Part shown: positions 5,609-12,502 of the stretch, in pieces
How the letters are laid out: the number at the start of each line of letters is the position of its first letter
How positions within the stretch are numbered: position 1 is the stretch's first letter
NCBI GenBank assembly: GCA_039929105.1
Contig: JBDSRX010000025.1
Span: forward strand, 1-12,510
Origin: JBDSRX01 sp039929105
GTDB taxonomy: Bacteria; Patescibacteriota; Dojkabacteria; J137
Direction: 5' to 3'
Length of the DNA stretch: 12,510 bases
Translations under genes and position numbers: made by a program
The notes under the pieces: generated by a model
Told to the model about the DNA's origin: nothing
The model's database searches: none
The model's input: only the letters and a program-made list of their open reading frames with translations

Positions 5609-6958
5609 ATGTTTTCATTTCTATATCAAGGAGCCGATTGGCTTGTTTTTCAGAAGATTCACTATTTTGTACTATTTTTTGTCTTTGTTTGGGTAATTTG
5701 GTTATTTAAATCTATACTTTCCCTATTCTACAAGCCAATTGAAGAAAACTTTGATATCAAATCTTCTGTTATTATCCCAGTGGTGGACGAACATCCAGAT
5801 TTGTTTGACGATGTTTTAATGAGAATTACTGATCAAATTCCTTTTGAAACAATTGTAATTATAAATGGTGATAGAAACCATGATATTGAGGAAATTTGTA
5901 AAAAATATAAAAATAAAGGTGTTATTTATGAATGGACGGAGATTCCTGGTAAGAGAAATGCTCTTAAATTAGCTTTTGAGAAAGCAAAAGGAGATATATT
6001 CGTTATTGTAGATAGTGATACTCTATGGACTAAAAATACTCTAATTGAATTAGTCAAACCATTTAAAGATAATAAGATTGGTGGGGTAACAACAAAACAA
6101 AAGATATATCAAAGCGAAAGAAACTATTTAACAAGATTTGCTGATTGGTTAGAGGATATAAGATCTATCCATTCTTTGCCATCAATGAGCATTACAGGTT
6201 CAGTTGGATGTCTACCCGGTAGAACAATAGCAATAAGGAAAGAAATAATACTTAAAGCTTTACCAGATTTTTTATCTGAAAAATTCCTAGGGATTCATTT
6301 GGAAGTTTCAGATGACAGGTCTTTAACTAATTATGTATTGAAGTATGGTTATAATACATTCTTCCAAAGAACAAGTGTTGTATATACAGATGCCCCGGTA
6401 ACATTCCCCAAATTTTATAGACAACAACTTAGATGGGCAAAAGGAAGCCAATACAATACTTTGAGAATGTTTGGATGGATGCTTAGAAAAGCGCCATTTC
6501 TAGCTTTTCTATATTTTACAGATATCATTACCCCATTCTTTTTATACGGACTATTTTTAAGCATAATTATAAGATTTTTGAATGGTAGCCATAGTACAGA
6601 AATTATTAAAGGTACTCCATTAGATAATGGAATTCTCCTAGTTACCCTTGCACTACTAGGAGCTCTATTAAGTATTGGACTACGACAACTACCCCATTTA
6701 ATTAATAAGCCTAAAGATATACTTTTCTTACCAGTTTTCCTATTTATGATTACATTTATTCTTTCATCAATCAGGATAATAGGATTTGCTACTATGGCTG
6801 AAGATAGCAGTTGGGGAACAAGGCCAAGAGGTTATAAAGAAGGTTCTAGCAGAGTTAAAGCTGAGAGTGCATCAGACAAACTAAAAACTAGGATTCCATA
6901 TGTAATAGCATTGTTTATGTTATTATTCTTTACTTATGCTGGAGTAATCTCAGGATAA
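5609..6958 (+). CDS. Processive GT2 glycosyltransferase, membrane-embedded (hyaluronan/chitin synthase-like)
   Basis: 449 residues. An N-terminal membrane helix (about 17-41) precedes a cytoplasmic GT-A catalytic domain: SVIIPVVDE (53-61), DSD (135-137, nucleotide-sugar/metal site), GCLPGR (200-205), DDR (235-237, catalytic-base region) and QQLRW (272-276, the Q-x-x-R-W motif of processive enzymes). At least three C-terminal hydrophobic stretches follow (about 295-322, 341-357, 371-395), then SWGTRP (401-406), a motif typical of the hyaluronan-synthase/NodC-like group, and a last helix (about 429-447). The family polymerises UDP-sugars and extrudes the chain through its own membrane channel. 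Polymer identity (hyaluronan, chitin, poly-GlcNAc or other) cannot be read. All catalytic motifs are intact. The start is 3 nt after the upstream stop, so the two genes form one unit. Confidence 0.93.
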   Translation: MFSFLYQGADWLVFQKIHYFVLFFVFVWVIWLFKSILSLFYKPIEENFDIKSSVIIPVVDEHPDLFDDVLMRITDQIPFETIVIINGDRNHDIEEICKKYKNKGVIYEWTEIPGKRNALKLAFEKAKGDIFVIVDSDTLWTKNTLIELVKPFKDNKIGGVTTKQKIYQSERNYLTRFADWLEDIRSIHSLPSMSITGSVGCLPGRTIAIRKEIILKALPDFLSEKFLGIHLEVSDDRSLTNYVLKYGYNTFFQRTSVVYTDAPVTFPKFYRQQLRWAKGSQYNTLRMFGWMLRKAPFLAFLYFTDIITPFFLYGLFLSIIIRFLNGSHSTEIIKGTPLDNGILLVTLALLGALLSIGLRQLPHLINKPKDILFLPVFLFMITFILSSIRIIGFATMAEDSSWGTRPRGYKEGSSRVKAESASDKLKTRIPYVIALFMLLFFTYAGVISG

Positions 6959-6960
6959 AG

Positions 6961-6988
6961 TTGAAAAATCCTATTTACTTGATATAAT
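6961..6988 (+). promoter_or_regulatory. Extended -10 promoter upstream of tRNA-Gly
   Basis: TTGAAA (6961-6966), 16 nt, then TATAAT (6983-6988) preceded by TGA (an extended -10). It begins 3 nt after the stop of the GT2 gene. Start near 6995 would give a tRNA precursor with a leader of about 115 nt that includes the tRNA-like element at 7009-7084. Confidence 0.65.
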
Positions 6989-7008
6989 TACATCACTCTT
7001 AAATAAAT

Positions 7009-7084
7009 ACGGGTATAGTATATCGGTTATTTAGGCTTATGCTTCGAAGAAGCATTATAAAATAAGGATTTTTCCTTTAGCCGC
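7009..7084 (+). other. tRNA-like element: duplicated 5' half of tRNA-Gly with an unrelated 3' half
   Basis: Positions 7010-7031 are identical over 22 nt to 7112-7133, the 5' half (acceptor strand and D-arm) of tRNA-Gly. After that the sequence differs: ATGCTTC-GAA-GAAGCAT (7039-7055), AAGGA-TTTT-TCCTT (7064-7077), and TAGCCGC (7078-7084), which can pair with ACGGGTA (7009-7015) at five of seven positions. Overall length, 76 nt, is tRNA-sized. It lacks a TTCGA T-loop and the expected U33, so it is not a working tRNA. It may be a decayed tandem duplicate or a leader structure that competes with tRNA folding. Confidence 0.55.
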
Positions 7085-7110
7085 AATAACATGATAGAGT
7101 AATGTAAAGT

Positions 7111-7182
7111 GCGGGTATAGTATATCGGTTATTATGCCAGTTTTCCAAACTGATGAGGAGGGTTCGATTCCCTCTACCCGCT
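7111..7182 (+). tRNA. trnG: tRNA-Gly(TCC)
   Basis: A full cloverleaf: acceptor GCGGGTA/TACCCGC (7111-7117 with 7175-7181), discriminator T7182, a short D-arm, anticodon loop TTTCCAA (7142-7148) with anticodon TCC at 7144-7146, and T-arm GAGGG-TTCGATT-CCCTC (7158-7174). It aligns closely with my memory of bacterial tRNA-Gly(UCC). The first anticodon-stem pair is C7137 with A7153, a mismatch. CCA is not encoded, so it must be added enzymatically. Confidence 0.95.
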
Positions 7183-7222
7183 TTTAATTCTTCAAAAATT
7201 TCCTCTATAAAGTTTCATTAGG

Positions 7223-7228
7223 TATAAT
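7223..7228 (+). promoter_or_regulatory. Probable -10 box of the DUF1801-Nudix-Nudix operon
   Basis: A perfect TATAAT 29 nt before the ATG at 7258, giving a leader of about 22 nt. No good -35 is seen 16-18 nt upstream and there is no Shine-Dalgarno site before the ATG. Chance matches are frequent in DNA this AT-rich. Confidence 0.4.
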
Positions 7229-7257
7229 ACTTCTATTAGTTTTAAACTTATATACAT

Positions 7258-7617
7258 ATGTCGATGGCAGATCCAAAATTTGTAGATGTAGATGACTATA
7301 TAAAACAGTTGCCAAATAATGTTCAAGAAATTCTACAGAATATAAGAAAAATAGTTAAAGATGCTTCTTCGGATATAAAAGAAGAAATAGCTTATGATAT
7401 GCCAACTTATAAATTAAACGATGAACTTGTTTTACATTTTGCTGCTTTTAAGAACCATATAGGATTGTACGGAATTACTTTAGGTGAATTTCAAGAGGAA
7501 CTAGAACCTCTACTAGCGCATAGAGGTACAATACAATTAAAATATTCCGAACCAATTCCTTACGACCTTGTAAAGAGTTTGGTGGAGGCTAGAGTTAAAC
7601 AACTTTTAAATAAATAA
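7258..7617 (+). CDS. DUF1801 / YdhG-like protein
   Basis: 119 residues, full length for the small DUF1801 (YdhG, 'iron chaperone-like') family. Visible signatures: VDDYIKQLP (11-19), a helix ending in IRKIV, YDMPTYKL (46-53), FAAFKNHIGLYG (61-72), GTIQL (90-94) and IPYDLVKSLVEARV (100-113). The frataxin-like fold has been linked to iron handling in some relatives, but most members are uncharacterised, so no reaction is assigned. A second ATG (7264) would shorten it by two residues. It is the first gene of a tight operon: the next start is 1 nt after its stop. A different DUF1801 subtype is encoded at 9456-9884. Confidence 0.92.
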   Translation: MSMADPKFVDVDDYIKQLPNNVQEILQNIRKIVKDASSDIKEEIAYDMPTYKLNDELVLHFAAFKNHIGLYGITLGEFQEELEPLLAHRGTIQLKYSEPIPYDLVKSLVEARVKQLLNK

Positions 7618-7618
7618 A

Positions 7619-8014
7619 ATGGAAAAATTTCAATTAGATGTAAGAGCTTTAGTACTTAAAGGTGACGAAGTATTATTTTTAATGAGCAATAAAGATTCTT
7701 CTTGGGATTTACCAGGTGGATTATTGAACCAAAGTGAGCTTCCAGACGCTGCTATAACTAGAGAAATTCGAGCTCAAACAGCTTTAGAGACTGAAAATCT
7801 CGCTTTAGTATCTAATACTATATATAACAGAGATAATACTCCTACATTGGCTTTATTCTATTTAGTGGACTATAAGGAACGAAATGTAGATATTTCTGAC
7901 CAATTTAGTAAATTTGCTTGGATAAAGCTTTCAGATGTAAAGGATCAAACATTACCAGACTGGATTAAGAAACATTTAGTAGAATTATTAAAAAAGTACC
8001 AAACACCACAATAA
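7619..8014 (+). CDS. Nudix-fold protein with degraded Nudix box
   Basis: 131 residues with a Nudix-like layout: an N-terminal beta strand (DVRALVLKGDEVLFL), WDLPGGLL (29-36), the box at 34-56, then strands and a C-terminal helix. The box should read GX5EX7REUXEEXGU. Here G34, E40, R48 and E49 are present, but the two metal-binding glutamates are A52 and Q53 and the later glycine is A55. Since those glutamates coordinate the catalytic Mg2+, pyrophosphohydrolase activity is probably lost or strongly changed. It could be a binding or regulatory protein, or a partner of the intact Nudix enzyme whose ATG overlaps its stop codon by one base (TAATG). Start: ATG 1 nt after the previous stop. Confidence 0.9.
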   Translation: MEKFQLDVRALVLKGDEVLFLMSNKDSSWDLPGGLLNQSELPDAAITREIRAQTALETENLALVSNTIYNRDNTPTLALFYLVDYKERNVDISDQFSKFAWIKLSDVKDQTLPDWIKKHLVELLKKYQTPQ

Positions 8015-8535
8015 TGGAAAGACCATCAAACGATCACAAAAATGAAATAATAGACGTTGTTAACGATAATGACGAAGTACTAAAGCAAATCTCAAGAGAA
8101 GATTCTTATACTCTTTTAGGAGAAGGTGAGTTTGTAAGAGTAGTAAACGCTTTTATTGTTAATTCCAAAGGAGAACTATGGATACCTAAAAGAACTGCAA
8201 CTAAACGAAATTTTCCGAATTGCTTAGATTTTAGTTGCGGTGGTTATGTTCAAGCGGGAGAAACTTATGAAGATGCATTAAAAGAAGAATTAAAAGAGGA
8301 ATTAAACTTAGAAACTGAAAATATAGAGCTTATGGGTTATTTATCTCCAATAAAAGATGGTGTAGCAGCTTTTATGAGAGTTTATAAGATATCTCAAGAT
8401 GAACCTCCTGTTTTCAATACTGACGATGTTCAATCAGCTGAATGGATAAGTCCACATGATCTTGCTAAGAAGTTAGAAGCTGGAACACCAGCAAAAAGCG
8501 ATATTATGGTCTTGTTAAAACATTTCTTTCTGTAA
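8014..8535 (+). CDS. Nudix hydrolase (IPP-isomerase/YfcD-like subgroup)
   Basis: 173 residues. An N-terminal strand segment (IIDVVNDNDEVLKQ) and LWIPKRTATKRNFPN followed by SCGGYVQAGE are typical of the Nudix group including isopentenyl-diphosphate isomerase and YfcD. The Nudix box starts at G77: GYVQAGE, then TYEDALK, then EELKEELNL (91-99). The metal-binding pair E95/E96 and E92 are intact; the usual first Arg is Glu and the usual Gly is Asn98. Substrate is probably a nucleoside- or isoprenoid-type diphosphate, but cannot be specified. Its start overlaps the stop of the previous gene (TAATG). Its stop touches the stop of the convergent gene at 8536 with no spacer. Confidence 0.9.
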   Translation: MERPSNDHKNEIIDVVNDNDEVLKQISREDSYTLLGEGEFVRVVNAFIVNSKGELWIPKRTATKRNFPNCLDFSCGGYVQAGETYEDALKEELKEELNLETENIELMGYLSPIKDGVAAFMRVYKISQDEPPVFNTDDVQSAEWISPHDLAKKLEAGTPAKSDIMVLLKHFFL

Positions 8536-9381
8536 TTACTTGCAATAATCACTATTTTTACCACTTGTAGGATCTCCTGCAGGTAAGCTATCTACAATAA
8601 CTGTATCTGATGGTGCTAGCATATCTAACCAACAAACTGCATGTTGGGCAAGTTGAATATCGTGTGAAGCAGCATAAGCTGGATCTTTTGAAGCTTCATT
8701 TAACTTTCTTAGATCGTAAACTCCCCAGTCTAGAAATGTATTACTTGTTCCTATAATCCCTATTTTTATAGCTAGAACTTCATCTTTAAATACCTCAACT
8801 GGAGGGTTTACAAATGTAACTCTAGAATCTGTAGTAGCTTCCGGAAATTTATCTACAATAAATTGAAATTTGTCTGTTAATTCTCTTAAATGACCAAGTC
8901 TATATATAATTCCACACGGAGTTATGAAATCGAAAGAATATTGAATTTCTCCTTCGGCTAAAAATCTTGTACCTGCAACTAGAAATGCATCTGCAGGAAT
9001 AGAAACAGTTTGGACATTACTAGTATTGTTATCGAATCTTACTCCACCATGAGGTTTATAATTTCCACCTCTAGTTTGGCCTGGATATAAAATACTTGTA
9101 GCATCAGATAAGTTTACTGGACTTGTTAATATTATAGGTTCAGTGCAAGCTGGAGGATTACCTTCTGCAACATATCCATTTTCCCCCAGTTTCCATTGCA
9201 ATTGATTAGATTGAGTTTGTTCTGGTTTTGTAGTTTGTTGATTTTCTTTGTTTGTTTGTAGTACTGCTGTATTTGACGGAGGATTTGTATTTCGCATGAG
9301 AATGAAGATTGTTATACCTACACAAGATACTATTAGAATAATTAAAGTAATAACTATAGCAGCAATCTTTTTATTAGACAT
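8536..9381 (-). CDS. Membrane-anchored degenerate M23/LytM-like protein
   Basis: 281 residues. One N-terminal membrane helix (about 5-29) and a Gln/Thr/Asn linker (about 32-60) place the rest outside the membrane. Residues about 85-228 follow an M23 (lysostaphin-like endopeptidase) layout: YKPHGGVRFD (108-117) where the HxGxD zinc motif would be, IPADAFLVAG (128-137), IIYRLGHLRE (158-167) like the usual Y-x-HL strand, and a final strand FLDWGVYDLR (216-225) where active enzymes have HxHFE. In this alignment Arg115 replaces the zinc-binding Asp, and D218-W-G replaces HxH, so catalysis is unlikely. It may bind peptidoglycan or cooperate with an active enzyme. Cys79, Cys156, Cys250 and Cys280 may form disulfides. 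Family membership is inferred from pattern and needs a profile search. Confidence 0.82.
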   Translation of the reverse strand: MSNKKIAAIVITLIILIVSCVGITIFILMRNTNPPSNTAVLQTNKENQQTTKPEQTQSNQLQWKLGENGYVAEGNPPACTEPIILTSPVNLSDATSILYPGQTRGGNYKPHGGVRFDNNTSNVQTVSIPADAFLVAGTRFLAEGEIQYSFDFITPCGIIYRLGHLRELTDKFQFIVDKFPEATTDSRVTFVNPPVEVFKDEVLAIKIGIIGTSNTFLDWGVYDLRKLNEASKDPAYAASHDIQLAQHAVCWLDMLAPSDTVIVDSLPAGDPTSGKNSDYCK

Positions 9382-9407
9382 ATTTAGTTTTTAATAGTAA
9401 TACTTTC

Positions 9408-9435
9408 AGTATATTAGAATTTAATTTAAAAACAA
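9408..9435 (-). promoter_or_regulatory. Possible promoter of the M23-like gene
   Basis: Minus strand TTGTTT (9430-9435), 16 nt, TATACT (9408-9413), about 27 nt before the ATG at 9379-9381. Each box differs from consensus, and the AT-rich background makes such matches common. Confidence 0.3.
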
Positions 9436-9455
9436 ATTAAATATTTAATTTTAAA

Positions 9456-9884
9456 TTATTCAGATTTAAAATTTGTTGAGTGCTCAGTGTTTAAAGCTCT
9501 TTCTATTAGTGCTTTTAACACATCCATATTAACATCTGAAAGTTTCTTGATATAAAGGCAACCTTTCCCTATTTTGTGTTTTCCAAGTTTGTTCAATAAG
9601 TCTTGAAATTTTTCTGGTTCACTTTTTAATACATATAATGTCAAAGCAGTTTTCCTAGGTGAGAATCCAATTTTTAACCATTCTAAATCTCTTCCAGATG
9701 CATAATGTAAATGTTCTAACCCATATCCAACTATACTTGGACCCCACATCTTGGGCTTATCACCAGAAATTTCTTGCATTAATTTGTCTATTACCTCTGA
9801 ATCTTTCTTTTGAGATTCATCTTGTACAGATTCAATAAACTTCTCTACACTAGCATCGTTTACTTTTGTCTTTAGTTCTGCCAT
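9456..9884 (-). CDS. DUF1801-family protein
   Basis: 142 residues, complete. Family signatures in order: VEKFIESVQDESQKKDSEVI (13-32), MWGPSIVGYG (46-55), GFSPRKTALTLYV (73-85) and LGKHKIGKGCLYIKKL (100-115). This is the longer DUF1801 subtype with the MWG..IVG and GFSPRK motifs, distinct from the YdhG-like protein at 7258-7617. The molecular function is unknown. It lies 11 nt after the APH-type kinase gene in the same direction, so it is probably the second gene of that operon. No Shine-Dalgarno site precedes the ATG. Confidence 0.93.
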   Translation of the reverse strand: MAELKTKVNDASVEKFIESVQDESQKKDSEVIDKLMQEISGDKPKMWGPSIVGYGLEHLHYASGRDLEWLKIGFSPRKTALTLYVLKSEPEKFQDLLNKLGKHKIGKGCLYIKKLSDVNMDVLKALIERALNTEHSTNFKSE

Positions 9885-9895
9885 TTAAAAAATAA

Positions 9896-10798
9896 CTAAT
9901 AATTTAAATTTCTTTTAACAGCCAATACTGCATCATTATAAAAATGCTCTCGCCCTCTTTCAACTTCAAATATTAAATTATTTAAAGAGCTGAACAACAT
10001 ATACAACCTTGTTCGTTCTTTAAAGTTAGTCATATCTAAATCTTTATTATCTTTATTAAATTTGTAATATTCTTCTATTATATCTACTTTGCTTTCCCAA
10101 AAAGCCATCCAAGATAAGTCTAATAAGAAATCTCCATACATTGCCTCAGACCAATCTATAATTCCTTCAATTTTATTATCTATTGCAAAGATATTTGTTC
10201 TACCAAAATCTCCATGTAAAAAGTATTTTTCTTTAGATATAAATTTTAATAGTTGTTCAAATTCATCTTTTAATTTATTTACAAATTCCAAATTAAAAAA
10301 TTTGTGTTCATTTGCAAAACTTTCCCATTTATCGAATTTTATAAAATTTCTTAATTGTTCTTCAAAAGAATTAAACTTTCCTTTTTTATCTAAACCCCAA
10401 AGACCAAAACCTTCGAATTCTACTTTTGTTGAGTGAATTATGTTCATTGTCTCAAAAAGAGATGGTAAAACCTTTATTAGAGAATCTTTATCTAGTTTAT
10501 GAAGCTGTAGTCCGTTATAAGCCTTTGTTAGGCTCCAGTTGAACTCTTTATACTTCCCTAAATCAATAATTCTTGCAGTTGGAATTTCTGAATGTTCTGA
10601 ATAAATAATATCTTCCTTTTTAAAGCCTTCGTCTGAATTTGAATTAAATCTAATAATAAATTTACTTCCAGAATTTTCGAAACTATAAGCTTGAGAAAAT
10701 TCTCCAGTTGCAATTTCGTCTAAATTATCGACGAAGTTTTTAAAGTATTCGTCTACAAACTTATTAACTTGATTTTTGTATATTTGAGTTTTGTACAT
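9896..10798 (-). CDS. APH-family phosphotransferase, hygromycin-B-phosphotransferase-like
   Basis: 300 residues, a normal length for the family. N-lobe: TGEFSQAYSF (31-40), FIIRFNSNSD (47-56) with the ATP-binding region, and IPTARIIDLG (72-81). C-lobe: GFGLWGLDKKG (130-140), the Brenner catalytic motif HGDFGRTN (195-202; Asp197 base, Asn202 metal) and IIDWSEAMYGD (213-223; Asp215 metal). The order of GE.S.A.SF, IR.NS..D, IP...DIG, GFG..G and IDWSEAM.GD closely follows hygromycin B 4-O-kinase as I remember it, closer than to APH(3') enzymes. All catalytic residues are present, so it is probably an active small-molecule kinase. Whether it confers aminoglycoside resistance is open; native substrates of such proteins are often unknown. 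Base composition matches its neighbours, so there is no sign of recent transfer. Confidence 0.9.
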   Translation of the reverse strand: MYKTQIYKNQVNKFVDEYFKNFVDNLDEIATGEFSQAYSFENSGSKFIIRFNSNSDEGFKKEDIIYSEHSEIPTARIIDLGKYKEFNWSLTKAYNGLQLHKLDKDSLIKVLPSLFETMNIIHSTKVEFEGFGLWGLDKKGKFNSFEEQLRNFIKFDKWESFANEHKFFNLEFVNKLKDEFEQLLKFISKEKYFLHGDFGRTNIFAIDNKIEGIIDWSEAMYGDFLLDLSWMAFWESKVDIIEEYYKFNKDNKDLDMTNFKERTRLYMLFSSLNNLIFEVERGREHFYNDAVLAVKRNLNY

Positions 10799-10805
10799 TA
10801 TGTTG

Positions 10806-10811
10806 ATTATA
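10806..10811 (-). promoter_or_regulatory. -10 box, possibly for a leaderless APH mRNA
   Basis: A TATAAT on the minus strand ends 7 nt before the ATG of the kinase gene (10796-10798), so the expected transcription start falls at or next to the start codon. No Shine-Dalgarno site is present, which fits leaderless translation. The nearest -35-like sequence (TTCAAA) is at 19 nt spacing and is weak. Confidence 0.4.
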
Positions 10812-10837
10812 TATTATTAATGGAATAAATTTTGAAT

Positions 10838-12502
10838 TTAACTTTCAGTAGGATCTAATCGCATTAAAAGTTTACGTCCAACTTCTGATACTTTTGTAAC
10901 TTTACAATTCATTTTATATGCAATGGCTAAATATGAAAGATATTTACCATTAGGTTGCAAAGATAATATTAAGTTTAAGATATCACACTCAAAGTCCGTA
11001 AACCCTTCGGTGCTTATATTTCTATATGATACTTTTTGAGCAGCTATAATTAAATTCTTATGGTAAAGCCTGATTGGCTTACCTTCCTCATCAAGATAGT
11101 TAACTTGTTCCATTTTGAACTTATTAACTATTCTATAGATTTTCCGAAGGTAAAGATCTGGTTCGCACCCTTCTTCCATTTGTAATTCTGTAGCTATTGT
11201 TTCCATGTTATGTATAAAAACATTTTTATCTCTCTTCATATACAAATCTAGTAGTACTATCTCGTCAGCTCTTAATCTCGAACGATATGTTTCCTCTTCA
11301 TACTTATCTATTAGATAGCTTCGAGGATTTTCCGGTAAGACCTTATCTCCATTGGTATCGAAATAAATATCTGATTTTTTCTTTCTAACTAATTCTAATC
11401 TTTCTTTTGCTTCATCTAGGGTGTACCTAATAGTTTGAATCGAAACATCAAGACTAGCAGCAAGCTCAGTAAGAGAGGGATTTAATCCGCTTTCTTGCAG
11501 TTCTTTTAGTTTTCTTAATAGATTTTGTTGATAAATATTCAAGTATGGACTTTCAGATTTTTCAGGTTGATTTTTTAGTTTCTTAATAACATAGAAGTAT
11601 GAACTCTCTGGATCTATATTTCTAATTCTACCATCAAGATTTAAAGTGTACTCAGAGTCATCATTCTCTAGCTTATTTAAGATTCTTTTAACAAGTTTAT
11701 TAATTGAATGTTCAGAAATACACATTTTTTCAGAAATTTCTTCATGTCGTGTGAATGTGCCAGTTTCTTCTAGTGGTTTTGAAAATACATCAATTAATGC
11801 TTTCTCTGTTTGTGTTAAAAGGTTTAATCTTAAACTGCCTTTACTCTTTATGACTCTGGCTAGTCTATAAATATCGTTTCCAGATGCTAACAAACGACCA
11901 TCAGTATATCTAACCATATCATCTGCATCTAATTTCTTTAAATTCATAAGATAAGAAGTTATAGAATTTTCATCTGAATTTTTTAATTTATCTTCTTTAA
12001 TATCGTTAAAAAGTGCAGATAGACCAACTTCTATGTGGTAAGACATAAATCTAACATTAAGATTAAATTTTTTTATAAAATCATTGTTGGTAATAAACCA
12101 GGGCATAAAACCAAAAACATGAAGCAGAACTACGGCTGTTCGAAGATCGTAAGTCATTATTGTAGAAATGATTTGAGTTATGAATACATTAGAAATGTTA
12201 ATATCGCTCGATTCTCTAATCGAACTAATTTGTTCTCCCAATTTAGATTTATCTTCGTATTCTTCACTATTGTAATTATCGAAATACACAAACTTCATTA
12301 GAAAGTCTGCTCGATCAAAAGTATAAAATATTCTTAAATACTGTAAAAGTTTTAATTCAATAAAGGATTTTGATTGATTTTCACCATAAAATAATGTAAT
12401 AAATCTAATTCCGGCTTTAACAGTTTCTAAATATGTATTCTCATATTCAGCGTTTAGTTTGCCGTCTATTAATTGATGTTTATATACTAAGGCTCCATTC
12501 AT
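10838..12502 (-). CDS. Large protein with four C-terminal helix-turn-helix units
   Basis: 554 residues from the ATG at 12500-12502; the frame is open to the window edge, so the true start may lie further upstream. Residues 1-220 are mainly helical with hydrophobic patches (for example VVLLHVFGFMPWF, 124-136) and match no family I recognise. Four segments have the length and pattern of helix-turn-helix or sigma-region-4-like units: about 226-280 (EISEKMCISEHSINKLVKRI), 320-373 (LTELAASLDVSIQTIRYTLD), 408-470 (ETIATELQMEEG, then LRKIYRIVNK) and 498-550 (YLAIAYKMNCKVTKVSEVGR). The second is the clearest. Repeated HTH units suggest a DNA-binding regulator contacting an extended site, or a replication/partition-type protein. 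No ATPase or receiver motif is visible. It ends 39 nt before the kinase gene start and may share its transcript, though that gene has its own -10. Confidence 0.8.
   Translation of the reverse strand: MNGALVYKHQLIDGKLNAEYENTYLETVKAGIRFITLFYGENQSKSFIELKLLQYLRIFYTFDRADFLMKFVYFDNYNSEEYEDKSKLGEQISSIRESSDINISNVFITQIISTIMTYDLRTAVVLLHVFGFMPWFITNNDFIKKFNLNVRFMSYHIEVGLSALFNDIKEDKLKNSDENSITSYLMNLKKLDADDMVRYTDGRLLASGNDIYRLARVIKSKGSLRLNLLTQTEKALIDVFSKPLEETGTFTRHEEISEKMCISEHSINKLVKRILNKLENDDSEYTLNLDGRIRNIDPESSYFYVIKKLKNQPEKSESPYLNIYQQNLLRKLKELQESGLNPSLTELAASLDVSIQTIRYTLDEAKERLELVRKKKSDIYFDTNGDKVLPENPRSYLIDKYEEETYRSRLRADEIVLLDLYMKRDKNVFIHNMETIATELQMEEGCEPDLYLRKIYRIVNKFKMEQVNYLDEEGKPIRLYHKNLIIAAQKVSYRNISTEGFTDFECDILNLILSLQPNGKYLSYLAIAYKMNCKVTKVSEVGRKLLMRLDPTES

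Noticed and set aside
10089..12301. Plus-strand frames at 10089-10436, 11646-11870 and 12035-12301
   Set aside because: Antisense to the APH kinase and multi-HTH genes, with low-complexity products lacking recognisable motifs.
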